This document shows, piece by piece, positions 23,771 through 31,416 of a stretch of DNA of 32,681 nucleotides (position 1 is its first letter; every line of letters starts with the position of its first letter). Both the position numbers and the translations under genes were made by a program. Source of the stretch: Candidatus Colinaster equi (GTDB lineage: Bacteria > Bacillota > Clostridia > Lachnospirales > Lachnospiraceae). Below the pieces are notes generated by a model. It was not told the DNA's origin. It did no database searches and saw only the letters and a list, made by a program, of their open reading frames with translations. The stretch is from NCBI GenBank assembly GCA_018064425.1, contig JAGHVF010000004.1, positions 1 through 32,681 of the forward strand. Direction: 5' to 3'.

Positions 23771-25054
23771 TTATTTATAGTAATCAAACGATAAATCATA
23801 CATTCTTACTGTATCACCTTCGCTGATACCTGCCTTTTCAAGTTCTTCCAAAATACCGTTTTCTTTTAAGAAATTCTGGAAGAAAACAAAACCTTTTTCT
23901 GATTCAAGATTTGTATATCCAAGCATTTTTTCAATTCTTGGACCTTCAACCACATATTCATCTTCGTCTGCATCATATTCAACGGTATATGGTTCGCTTG
24001 CATCAATCATCAATTCAGGGAAATATTCCTGCTCAAAAATGACAGGTTCCGCATCTGATTTATCAAGTAATTCGCGTACTTTATAGAGAATAGTATTAAT
24101 GCCTTCTCCCGTAGCTGCACTCATTGGATATACTAAATATCCTTGAGGTTCGAATTCTTTCTTTAACTTATCAAGAATCTCGTCTTTGTTATCTGCCAAA
24201 TCAAGCTTGTTTGCAGCAATAATCTGTGGTCTGTTTGTTAAGCTTTCTTTATACAATGTCAGTTCTTTGTTAATTGCATATATATCGGCAATTGGATCTC
24301 TGCCTTCGGAACCTGCGGCATCAACAATATGAATCAACACTTTGGTTCGCTCAATATGACGTAAAAACTCATGACCTAAACCAATACCTTCTGCGGCACC
24401 TTCAATCAAACCGGGAATATCAGCTACTACAAATCCCTTTGCATCCTTTAAATCAACAACACCTAAATGAGGATTGATTGTTGTAAAGTGATAATTGGCA
24501 ATTTGAGGACGAGCATTTGATACTTTGGTTAAGAATGTACTTTTTCCAACATTAGGGAAACCTAATAATCCAACATCTGCTATGACTTTAAGCTCTAATT
24601 GGAGATTTAATTCCTGGGCAGGTTGACCCGGCTGAGCATATTTTGGGGCTTGCATTGTACTTGTGGCATAATGCTGATTTCCGTTGCCACCTTTACCGCC
24701 TTTTAAAAGGACAAAGCGTTTCATATCTCCGGACATATCAACTATTACTTTACCTGTTTCAGCTTCCTTTACAACGGTGCCTTGTGGTAATTTGAGAACA
24801 ATATCGCTGCCGTTTTTTCCGCGACAATTCTTCTTGCCACCCTCTTCACCGTGTTCTGCCATATATTTGTGCTTATGACGATAGTCAGCAAGAGTATTAA
24901 CGCCGTTATCAACTTCGAGAATTACCGAACCGCCGTTACCGCCGTCACCACCATCCGGTCCGCCGGCCGGAACATATTTTTCACGTCTAAAGGAAACATG
25001 ACCGTCTCCGCCTTTACCGCTTCTTACATAAATAGTTGCTCTGTCTGCAAACAT
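23771..25054 (-). CDS. obgE: GTPase ObgE/CgtA
   Basis: Essential GTPase of late 50S assembly and the stringent response. The 427 residues have the glycine-rich Obg fold (about 1-158, with GKGGDGHVSFRREK and GGDGGNGGSV) and the G domain with G1 GFPNVGKST, G3 DIPGLIEGA, G4 NKLD and G5 SAATGEG. The C-terminal OCT domain covers about 350-427, including VEGPRIEKMLGYTN. A hairpin with seven T residues lies just upstream, between rpmA and this gene, so its expression may be partly uncoupled from the ribosomal protein genes. AAGGAG precedes the ATG. Confidence 0.97.
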   Translation of the reverse strand: MFADRATIYVRSGKGGDGHVSFRREKYVPAGGPDGGDGGNGGSVILEVDNGVNTLADYRHKHKYMAEHGEEGGKKNCRGKNGSDIVLKLPQGTVVKEAETGKVIVDMSGDMKRFVLLKGGKGGNGNQHYATSTMQAPKYAQPGQPAQELNLQLELKVIADVGLLGFPNVGKSTFLTKVSNARPQIANYHFTTINPHLGVVDLKDAKGFVVADIPGLIEGAAEGIGLGHEFLRHIERTKVLIHIVDAAGSEGRDPIADIYAINKELTLYKESLTNRPQIIAANKLDLADNKDEILDKLKKEFEPQGYLVYPMSAATGEGINTILYKVRELLDKSDAEPVIFEQEYFPELMIDASEPYTVEYDADEDEYVVEGPRIEKMLGYTNLESEKGFVFFQNFLKENGILEELEKAGISEGDTVRMYDLSFDYYK

Positions 25055-25065
25055 GATAACTCCTT

Positions 25066-25098
25066 AAAAAAATGGCTCCAAACTATTGTTTGGAGCCA
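25066..25098 (-). terminator. Intra-operon terminator between rpmA and obgE
   Basis: On the minus strand TGGCTCCAAAC pairs with GTTTGGAGCCA around a 4-base loop, followed by TTTTTTT and then at once by the AAGGAG of obgE. With no promoter after it, it probably acts as a partial terminator that lowers obgE expression relative to rplU and rpmA. Confidence 0.85.
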
Positions 25099-25109
25099 AA
25101 ATAAAATAC

Positions 25110-25394
25110 TTACTTCTCTACAGGATAAACAGAAGCCTGCTTCTTATCTCTTCCCAGTCTTTCGAATCTAAGTACTCCATCAACAAGTGCAAATAATGTA
25201 TCATCGCCACCGATACCTACATTGTTGCCCGGATGAATCTTAGTTCCGCGCTGTCTGTATAGAATGTTACCAGCCTTAACGAACTGGCCATCAGCTCTCT
25301 TAGCTCCAAGTCTCTTAGACTCTGAGTCTCTACCGTTCTTTGTAGAACCGACTCCCTTCTTATGAGCAAAGAATTGAAGGTTCATATTCATCAT
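25110..25394 (-). CDS. rpmA: 50S ribosomal protein L27
   Basis: Large-subunit protein whose N-terminus reaches the peptidyl transferase centre. The 94-residue protein starts [20 protein letters not shown]. The segment LQFF before AHKKG is the extension that Firmicutes remove with the Prp protease, encoded immediately upstream. AGGAGG lies 9 bases before the first ATG. The body ([20 protein letters not shown] and [13 protein letters not shown]) is typical. Confidence 0.97.
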   Translation of the reverse strand: MMNMNLQFFAHKKGVGSTKNGRDSESKRLGAKRADGQFVKAGNILYRQRGTKIHPGNNVGIGGDDTLFALVDGVLRFERLGRDKKQASVYPVEK

Positions 25395-25398
25395 GGTC

Positions 25399-25725
25399 TT
25401 ATACCTCCTGAATCTCTACTTTAACAAAACGCTCACCATATTGGTCAGCTATCATTGTAAGCCCTAAATATAGACTATCAAATAAAAGAGTTGCCTCTTT
25501 TGAAATGTCACCAATGACATAGCACTGAATATCGCCGCTTTCGGAATTACTTGTTATTTCAAGAACATCATCCAAAAAATGATCAATACTGTTCATCGTA
25601 TTAATGGTCAAAGCCGAAATACCTGCGCAAACAATATCTTCACCTTCGTCGGCATAATCTGCATGTCCGTGACACTCAAATCCTCTATATTTATCATTAG
25701 ACTTAACAAATGTAATCTCGGTCAT
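25399..25725 (-). CDS. prp: Ribosomal-processing cysteine protease Prp
   Basis: Prp cleaves the N-terminal extension of L27, a step required for assembly in Firmicutes. The 108 residues carry the catalytic histidine H21 in HGHADYA and cysteine C33 in [10 protein letters not shown], the two residues of the family dyad. It sits between rplU and rpmA, its substrate gene, in the conserved order. Confidence 0.95.
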   Translation of the reverse strand: MTEITFVKSNDKYRGFECHGHADYADEGEDIVCAGISALTINTMNSIDHFLDDVLEITSNSESGDIQCYVIGDISKEATLLFDSLYLGLTMIADQYGERFVKVEIQEV

Positions 25726-25747
25726 TATTCATAACCTTTCATCATAG

Positions 25748-26053
25748 TTAGGCGTTAATCTTATCGATCTTAACTTCTGTATATGCCTGTCTATGACCAT
25801 TCTTATTGTGGTATCCAGTCTTTCTCTTATACTTATAAACAATGACTTTCTTGCCCTTGCCCTGATCCATAACTGTTGCAGAAACTGTTGCATTTGCTAC
25901 ATCTGCGCCAACCTTAAGATCTGCATCCTTAACTGCGATAACCTGATCAAATGTAACAGTATTTCCAGCTTCAACGTCGAGCTTCTCAACTCTTATAACA
26001 TCGCCTTCAGCTACCTTATACTGCTTACCACCGGTTGCAATAATTGCGTACAT
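25748..26053 (-). CDS. rplU: 50S ribosomal protein L21
   Basis: Large-subunit protein binding 23S rRNA. Its 101 residues begin [25 protein letters not shown]-like sequence ([18 protein letters not shown]) and include the basic RNA-binding stretch [20 protein letters not shown]. It is the first gene of the eight-gene minus-strand operon, downstream of an L21 leader RNA and its own promoter. Confidence 0.97.
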   Translation of the reverse strand: MYAIIATGGKQYKVAEGDVIRVEKLDVEAGNTVTFDQVIAVKDADLKVGADVANATVSATVMDQGKGKKVIVYKYKRKTGYHNKNGHRQAYTEVKIDKINA

Positions 26054-26138
26054 GAGGTCGTCCTCCTATTCTTAAATCTCGCTAACTATGGCGGTGTTTT
26101 GAACACACTTATAGCCTCGTTATGCGGCACACTAGGTT
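26054..26138 (-). promoter_or_regulatory. L21 leader RNA (5' UTR structure of rplU)
   Basis: The 5' UTR contains, on the minus strand, CCTAGTGTGCCGCATAACG at its start, a GTGTGTTC-AAAACAC hairpin and CACCGCCATAGTTAGCGAG before the ribosome binding site AGGAGGA. This matches my recollection of the Rfam L21 leader family found before rplU in Firmicutes. It is proposed to bind L21 for autoregulation. Confidence 0.82.
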
Positions 26139-26167
26139 AGTTTATCATTGATTGGACTATTCGTCAA
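26139..26167 (-). promoter_or_regulatory. rplU operon promoter, overlapping the hpt stop codon
   Basis: On the minus strand TTGACG (26162-26167), 17 bases, TAAACT (26139-26144). The -35 box contains the TGA stop codon of the HPt gene, so the his operon could read through into rplU. Confidence 0.75.
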
Positions 26168-26517
26168 GCATTAAGTTGAATAATAGTTGACTTGATTTTT
26201 TCATATCCATCTTGAACTTTTTTTACTTCAGCATCAATATTATGATCAGGCATTCCGTTTCTCAGAGATTCACACAATACTTCACAATCGATAAGATATG
26301 AACTAAAGCCCATATTCAAACTCATGCCTTTAAGACTGTGAATCATTCTGAATGCTTCCTGATAATCATTTGCTTCCAATGCTTTTAGCATTTCCGTACA
26401 AGTGTCTTGTTCGATAAACATATTCAAATATTTGACAATACGTTCATCTTTTGCAAGACGTCCCAGTACTTCATCGTAACTCTCACCCAATTGATCGTAA
26501 ATTTCTTTTGCAGTCAT
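26164..26517 (-). CDS. Orphan HPt (histidine phosphotransfer) domain protein
   Basis: A stand-alone 117-residue four-helix HPt domain. The phosphorylatable histidine is H60 in AFRMIHSLKGMSLNMGF, the family core. Such proteins pass phosphate between hybrid sensor kinases and response regulators; none is encoded here. It starts 14 bases after the HisIE fusion gene with no promoter between, so it is probably transcribed at the end of the histidine operon. No link between histidine synthesis and phosphorelay is known to me; chance placement is possible. Confidence 0.9.
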   Translation of the reverse strand: MTAKEIYDQLGESYDEVLGRLAKDERIVKYLNMFIEQDTCTEMLKALEANDYQEAFRMIHSLKGMSLNMGFSSYLIDCEVLCESLRNGMPDHNIDAEVKKVQDGYEKIKSTIIQLNA

Positions 26518-26531
26518 AATATACCCCTATA

Positions 26532-27800
26532 TTATCGTTTTGCTAATTCTTCAGTGATTTCATCCCATGAAATCTCTTTTTCCGCCATGAGTACCATCAT
26601 ATGATACAGAAAATCCGAAATTTCATATTTTATTTCATTTGGATTTGGGTTCTTTGCGGCAATAACAATTTCAGTTGCCTCTTCGCCTAACTTTTTTAAT
26701 ATTTTGTCGATACCCTTATCAAACAAATAGTTGGTATATGAACCCTCTTTTGGATGAATTTTTCTATCTTTTATTATATCATAAACCTGTTCGAATACCT
26801 TGATGGGATTATCTTCTCTCTTGATATCCTTGCTATATACAGATGCGTAGAAACAACTGTGATTACCGGTATGACATGCAGCACCGACCTGCGTTACTTT
26901 GGCAAGTAATGTATCTGAATCGCAATCAACATAGAGCGATTGAAGATATTGATAATGACCACTCGTTTCGCCCTTTATCCAAAGTTCATCGCGACTGCGA
27001 CTATAATATGTCATAATACCGGTATTTATTGTTCGGTTATATGCTTCTTCGTTCATATAAGCAACCATTAGTACTTCATCTGTCTTAACATCTTGAACAA
27101 CTGTACAAATATGGCCGTCTGAATTTTTCTTTAAATCTTCCCAAGCTAAGTCGATTTTGATTTTTGTTGTTTCGCAACCATTTTCTTCAAAAAATGTTTT
27201 CAATTGTGACGGATCGTCAAGATTACAAACAATTCCGGAAAGCATTTCGCTTTTTGCAAGTTTTAACAATTTATCGGGTTTGGTATCATCAGATGCAACT
27301 ATCATAGGAATATAGGCTCTGTCTAATGCATCTGCCGAACTTGTAGGCGTAATAAAAAGAATCTCTGATACATATTCTTTGGCAATATCCATATGTTCTT
27401 CAAGCTCAACCAAATTGGCAACAGATGCCATTATTGTATCTTTACCGAATTTTTTTGAAACTTCTTCTGTTATTTCTATGTTACCGATTTTGCTGTAATT
27501 GAGACATGCTTTAGTACATCCGGCATATAGAAGCTTCTTAATATCTTCCATACGTTTAACATTACCGGCGCCGATAACAGGCACATCAATACTATCACAG
27601 ATCTCTTTTATAACATCCAATGATGCTTCATGTTCTTCGTCGTTATTTGATAAATCAAATACAACTATTCCGTCACATCCACTGTTATAATACTTAAGCG
27701 CCAATTCTTTTGGATTTTGACTCTTAACTGTCATATCGGTAAAACTTGTAACGGCCATTTTATCAAATAGATAAATATACGAATATATTTTCTTAACCAT
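26532..27800 (-). CDS. hisIE: HisF-like domain fused to HisI-HisE (PR-AMP cyclohydrolase/PR-ATP pyrophosphohydrolase)
   Basis: Catalyses steps 2 and 3 of histidine synthesis. Residues about 215-325 are the HisI cyclohydrolase with metal and zinc residues DCDSD (292-296), C309 and C316. Residues about 333-422 are the HisE helical pyrophosphohydrolase (GSYTNYLFDKGIDKILKK; GEEATEIVIAAK). The first 205 residues are homologous to the TIM barrel of HisF/HisA: QNPKELALKYYNSGCDGIVV, DVPVIGAGNVKRMEDIKKLL and FGKDTIMASVA correspond to HisF elements. The catalytic aspartate on the IVVAID strand is missing (ASVA here), the TSIDRDG segment is lost, and the phosphate-binding glycines are altered. The barrel therefore looks non-catalytic, and a functional HisF must be encoded elsewhere. 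The gene starts 3 bases after hisB. Confidence 0.9.
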   Translation of the reverse strand: MVKKIYSYIYLFDKMAVTSFTDMTVKSQNPKELALKYYNSGCDGIVVFDLSNNDEEHEASLDVIKEICDSIDVPVIGAGNVKRMEDIKKLLYAGCTKACLNYSKIGNIEITEEVSKKFGKDTIMASVANLVELEEHMDIAKEYVSEILFITPTSSADALDRAYIPMIVASDDTKPDKLLKLAKSEMLSGIVCNLDDPSQLKTFFEENGCETTKIKIDLAWEDLKKNSDGHICTVVQDVKTDEVLMVAYMNEEAYNRTINTGIMTYYSRSRDELWIKGETSGHYQYLQSLYVDCDSDTLLAKVTQVGAACHTGNHSCFYASVYSKDIKREDNPIKVFEQVYDIIKDRKIHPKEGSYTNYLFDKGIDKILKKLGEEATEIVIAAKNPNPNEIKYEISDFLYHMMVLMAEKEISWDEITEELAKR

Positions 27801-27803
27801 TTA

Positions 27804-28391
27804 TTAAAGTACTCCTTTCGTACTTGGAATGCCTTTTATTCTTGAATCAATTGTTGTAGCTTCATCAAGCGCTTTAGCAAAGGCTTTAAACATTGCTTCG
27901 GCAATGTGATGTGAATTATCGCCTGCCAATACCTTTATATGTAAATTCATCATAGAATTATATGCAACTGCAGTAAAAAATTCTTTTACAAGTTCGGTTT
28001 CGAAATCACCGATCTTCTCTGTAGGAAATTGTGCATCAAATGCGAAATATGGTCTTCCGCCCAAATCAATAGAGCAAAGTACCAAGGCGTCATCCATAGG
28101 TAAAATGAAATATCCAAAGCGTTTTATACCGCATTTATCGCCGATGGCTTCCTTGATGGCTTCGCCAAGTACAATTCCGGTGTCTTCAACGGTATGATGA
28201 CCGTCAACTTCCAAATCTCCGGAAACATTACAGTTTAAATCAAACAATCCGTGCTTTGAAAAGCCCTCAAGCATATGATTGAAGAAACCTATTCCGGTAT
28301 CAATATTGAAATTGCCTTCTCCATCAATATTAAGTTCTAATTGAATTTGAGTTTCCTTTGTATCACGTGTTAAATTACTTACTCGTTCCAT
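27804..28391 (-). CDS. hisB: Imidazoleglycerol-phosphate dehydratase HisB
   Basis: Manganese enzyme of step 6 of histidine synthesis. The 195 residues carry both metal motifs, DGHHTVEDTGI and SHHIAEAMFKA, and the GFFNHML segment. The ATG at 28391 lies 9 bases after AGGAGG; a TTG further upstream at 28412 is within that site and is not the start. It is the monofunctional form, without a phosphatase domain. Confidence 0.96.
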   Translation of the reverse strand: MERVSNLTRDTKETQIQLELNIDGEGNFNIDTGIGFFNHMLEGFSKHGLFDLNCNVSGDLEVDGHHTVEDTGIVLGEAIKEAIGDKCGIKRFGYFILPMDDALVLCSIDLGGRPYFAFDAQFPTEKIGDFETELVKEFFTAVAYNSMMNLHIKVLAGDNSHHIAEAMFKAFAKALDEATTIDSRIKGIPSTKGVL

Positions 28392-28404
28392 ATTGAATAA
28401 CCTC

Positions 28405-29694
28405 CTATTCAAATCTTACTTTAATTGAATTTGCATGTGCCGTCAATTCTTCTTGCGTTGCAAAGAATTCAATCTTCTCGTGCACATCTTCCAATCCCTT
28501 TTTAGAATATGAAATAATGCTGGTTTTCTTTGTGAATTCATCAACATTAAGAGGTGAGAAGAATTTTGCTGTACCGTTTGTCGGTAAAATATGATTTGGT
28601 CCGGCAAAATAATCTCCCAATGGTTCTGACGAATATGGCCCGATAAATATTGCACCTGCATTATTTATTTTTGTCATAACTTCAAATGCATCCTGAGTCT
28701 GAATTTCAAGATGTTCCGATGCTATATCGTTGGCAGCATCAATCAAATCATCCATGCAATTTCCGACAAGTATATATCCGTAATTTTCCAATGATTTTTC
28801 GATAATATTCTTTCTGGATAATTCAGAAGTAAATTTGTCAACTTCCTTTGAAACTGCATTGGCAAGTTCCATTGAATCGGTAAGTAAGATAGCACTTGCC
28901 ATCTCATCATGTTCTGCCTGACTCAACAAATCAGCTGCAACAAATCTGGGATTTGCTGTCTTATCAGCAATAACAAGTATCTCGCTCGGTCCGGCAATTG
29001 AATCGATTCCAACGCTACCAAAGCATTCTTTCTTGGCCAAGGCAACAAATATGTTACCCGGACCGGTTATTTTACATACCTTTGGTATTGATTCGGTACC
29101 ATATGCAAAAGCGGCAATTGCTTGTGCACCACCAACTTTATATATTTCAGTTGCTCCTGCTATATCAGCCGCAACTAATGTAATTGGATGAACAGCACCG
29201 TTTAATGAAGCCGGAGTTGCCAAAGCAATTCTTTTAACACCTGCAACCTTGGCAGGAATAATATTCATAAGAACGCTTGATGGGTAAAATGCTTTTCCAC
29301 CGGGAGCATAGCAACCGACACTTTCGATAGGTGTAACTTTCTGACCTAAAATGCTTCCGTCGGGTTTTGTTGTAATCCAGCTTTCCTTTATCTGCTTTTT
29401 ATGAAAATCTTCAATATTGGCGGCAGCTTCTTTTAATACATCAATAAGCTTTATATCAACTTTTTTGTATGCGTCAGCTATTTCCTCTTTTGTAACTTTG
29501 ACATTTGACGCATTAATATCCCATTTATCAAACTTAGCTGTAAGTTCAAAGACAGCCTGATCTTTTCTTTCTTTAACATCAGCAACAATTGATTTAACGG
29601 TATCTTCATACTGTGTATACTGACTGGGACTGCGCTTTAATAATTTTTCCAGAATATCTTGTTTTGTTTCACTGTTTAATTCTACAATTCTCAT
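28405..29694 (-). CDS. hisD: Histidinol dehydrogenase HisD
   Basis: NAD-dependent zinc enzyme that oxidises histidinol to histidine, the last two steps of the pathway. The 429 residues are the usual length. Signature sequences include YAPGGKAFYPSSVLMN, GVKRIALATP, the zinc-region GPSEILVIAD, DLLSQAEHDEMASA with conserved Q and H, and the late SEHLEIQT and GPNHILPT. It lies 12 bases after the HisZ-HisG gene and 13 bases before hisB. Confidence 0.96.
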   Translation of the reverse strand: MRIVELNSETKQDILEKLLKRSPSQYTQYEDTVKSIVADVKERKDQAVFELTAKFDKWDINASNVKVTKEEIADAYKKVDIKLIDVLKEAAANIEDFHKKQIKESWITTKPDGSILGQKVTPIESVGCYAPGGKAFYPSSVLMNIIPAKVAGVKRIALATPASLNGAVHPITLVAADIAGATEIYKVGGAQAIAAFAYGTESIPKVCKITGPGNIFVALAKKECFGSVGIDSIAGPSEILVIADKTANPRFVAADLLSQAEHDEMASAILLTDSMELANAVSKEVDKFTSELSRKNIIEKSLENYGYILVGNCMDDLIDAANDIASEHLEIQTQDAFEVMTKINNAGAIFIGPYSSEPLGDYFAGPNHILPTNGTAKFFSPLNVDEFTKKTSIISYSKKGLEDVHEKIEFFATQEELTAHANSIKVRFE

Positions 29695-29706
29695 ATATGT
29701 ACCTGC

Positions 29707-31332
29707 CTAATCTAATTGTTCTCTTAATTTTGCAATAAGGTCTTTGATTCTGTCTGATTGCATCTGCATACTAACTTGGTTAACAATCATTCGACATGAT
29801 AACGGACAAATCTCTTCAAGTACTTCCAAACCATTCTCACGTAGTGTTGAACCTGTTTCCACAATATCAACTATAACATCGCCCAATCCGACTATTGGAC
29901 CGAGCTCAACAGAACCGTTTAACTTAATCAATTCAACGGTCTGCGCCTTTTTATTATAGAAATAGTCCTTAGCCATATTAGGATATTTTGTACATACACG
30001 AATCAATTCATGGTGTTTAAGCAGTTCTTTTGCTTTTGCGGGACCGCAAACACACATACGACATTTGCCAAAACCTAAATCCAGCACTTCATATACTCTT
30101 CGGTTCTCTTCTGTGATTGTGTCTTTGCCGACAACACCGATATCTGCAACACCGTTTTCAACATATGTTGGAACATCAGGACCTTTTGCAAGGAAGAAAC
30201 GTAATTTCAAATCATCGTTAACAAAAATCAGCTTTCGAGTATCCTTATCTTTCATCTCATCGCATGTTATGCCGATGGATTCTAACAAACTTAATGTCTT
30301 ATCGGCCAAACGACCTTTTGTTAATGCTATAGTCAAGTACTCATTATCAGAACGGTTTGCATTCTTATATGCGAGCATTAAATCATCAATTTGAATGACA
30401 AAGCCAACGGCAGGCGCATCTGCACCAAAAGTACTTAACAGATTATCATATCTTCCACCCTTTGCAACGCAGTCGCCTACACCATAAGCGTATGCTTTAA
30501 ATACCATACCTGTATAATACTGATATTTGTTTAGCATACTTAAATCAAAAGAAATATACTTTGCAAAACCTTTTGAATCAAGTATATCGTATAAATTCTT
30601 TAATCTTTCAATTGCTTCAAGTGATTTCTCGTTTGTAACCAATGAGCAGGCGTCGTCAAGTATTGATATTCCGCCAATTAACTCATCGAACTTCATAATC
30701 TGAGAAACGATACTTTCATCAATTCCCAAATTATCCAAATAGTCCTTTGCTCCGAAGAAATTTTTGTTTGTAACATAGTCACGAAGAGTGTATTCAACAT
30801 TCTCGGACAGACCAAGCTCTTCACATAATCCCTTAAAATATTCAATATTGCTGATTGTAATCTTAAAATCTGATAAGCCTGTGATTTTTAATGCTTCTAC
30901 AGCAAGTGTTATCACTTCGGCATCAGCTTCAACGCCGTCGTCACCGATTACTTCTATACCCATTTGAGTAGTTTCTTTAAGTTTACCTTGCAAATCAGAT
31001 GTTTGTGAAAAAGCATTTCCTTTATATGTAAGACGAAGCGATTTGTTTTCTTCCAAAAAGTATTTTGCCGCACATCTTGCTATTGATGGAGTAAAATCCG
31101 GGCGAAGTACAACAGTTTGACCATCTCTCTCGGTAAAACGATATAAATCCTTACCGGGAGTTGTTCCAATGCCACTTCTGAAAACATCATAATACTCAAG
31201 CGTTGGTGTTTGGATATCACTATATCCATAACTAAGAAAAATATCATGAATTCTGTTTTCTGCCTCTAATTTTCTGGAATAATCATCTCCGTATATGTCT
31301 TTAACACCATCAGGTGTATGTAAATTATTCAT
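29707..31332 (-). CDS. hisZ-hisG: HisZ-HisG fusion: ATP phosphoribosyltransferase regulatory and catalytic subunits in one chain
   Basis: First step of histidine synthesis: ATP plus PRPP gives phosphoribosyl-ATP, inhibited by histidine. Residues 1 to about 322 are the HisZ subunit, a catalytically dead histidyl-tRNA synthetase paralogue (TPDGVKDIYGDD; FRSGIGTTPG; VVLRPDFTPSIAR; CVAKGGRYDNLLSTFG). Residues about 331-541 are a complete short-form HisG (LTIALTKGRLADKT; ADIGVVGKDTI; the PRPP-binding DIVETGSTLRENGLEV). Only about eight residues (KNANRSDN) link them. Normally these are two separate adjacent genes forming a hetero-octamer. The reading frame is uninterrupted, so this looks like a natural fusion. 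The start is ATG after AGGAGG. Confidence 0.93.
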   Translation of the reverse strand: MNNLHTPDGVKDIYGDDYSRKLEAENRIHDIFLSYGYSDIQTPTLEYYDVFRSGIGTTPGKDLYRFTERDGQTVVLRPDFTPSIARCAAKYFLEENKSLRLTYKGNAFSQTSDLQGKLKETTQMGIEVIGDDGVEADAEVITLAVEALKITGLSDFKITISNIEYFKGLCEELGLSENVEYTLRDYVTNKNFFGAKDYLDNLGIDESIVSQIMKFDELIGGISILDDACSLVTNEKSLEAIERLKNLYDILDSKGFAKYISFDLSMLNKYQYYTGMVFKAYAYGVGDCVAKGGRYDNLLSTFGADAPAVGFVIQIDDLMLAYKNANRSDNEYLTIALTKGRLADKTLSLLESIGITCDEMKDKDTRKLIFVNDDLKLRFFLAKGPDVPTYVENGVADIGVVGKDTITEENRRVYEVLDLGFGKCRMCVCGPAKAKELLKHHELIRVCTKYPNMAKDYFYNKKAQTVELIKLNGSVELGPIVGLGDVIVDIVETGSTLRENGLEVLEEICPLSCRMIVNQVSMQMQSDRIKDLIAKLREQLD

Positions 31333-31352
31333 AAAAAACCTCCTGTATACTT

Positions 31353-31384
31353 TAACGTGGTAACGTGATAATTCGCTAACATGT
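31353..31384 (-). promoter_or_regulatory. Candidate operator: four 8-bp units downstream of the his promoter
   Basis: On the plus strand the leader reads TAACGTGG, TAACGTGA, TAATTCGC, TAACATGT as four consecutive 8-base units, continuing into TAAATAGT, which overlaps the -10 box. Each unit starts with TAA. The region lies between the -10 and the ribosome binding site. Tandem repressor binding is an inference; TrpR-family regulators bind with such 8-bp spacing. Confidence 0.45.
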
Positions 31385-31387
31385 TAA

Positions 31388-31416
31388 ATAGTACAATATA
31401 GAAAATCCTTTGTCAA
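31388..31416 (-). promoter_or_regulatory. Promoter of the his operon, overlapping the end of recU
   Basis: On the minus strand TTGACA (31411-31416), exactly 17 bases, TACTAT (31388-31393). The TGA of the -35 box is close to or part of the recU stop region (31413-31415). A consensus -35 suggests a strong promoter that needs repression. Confidence 0.8.

Noticed and set aside
31333-31412. T-box riboswitch before the his operon
   Set aside because: The leader is only about 50 bases after the promoter and contains no T-box sequence, specifier loop or terminator/antiterminator pair.
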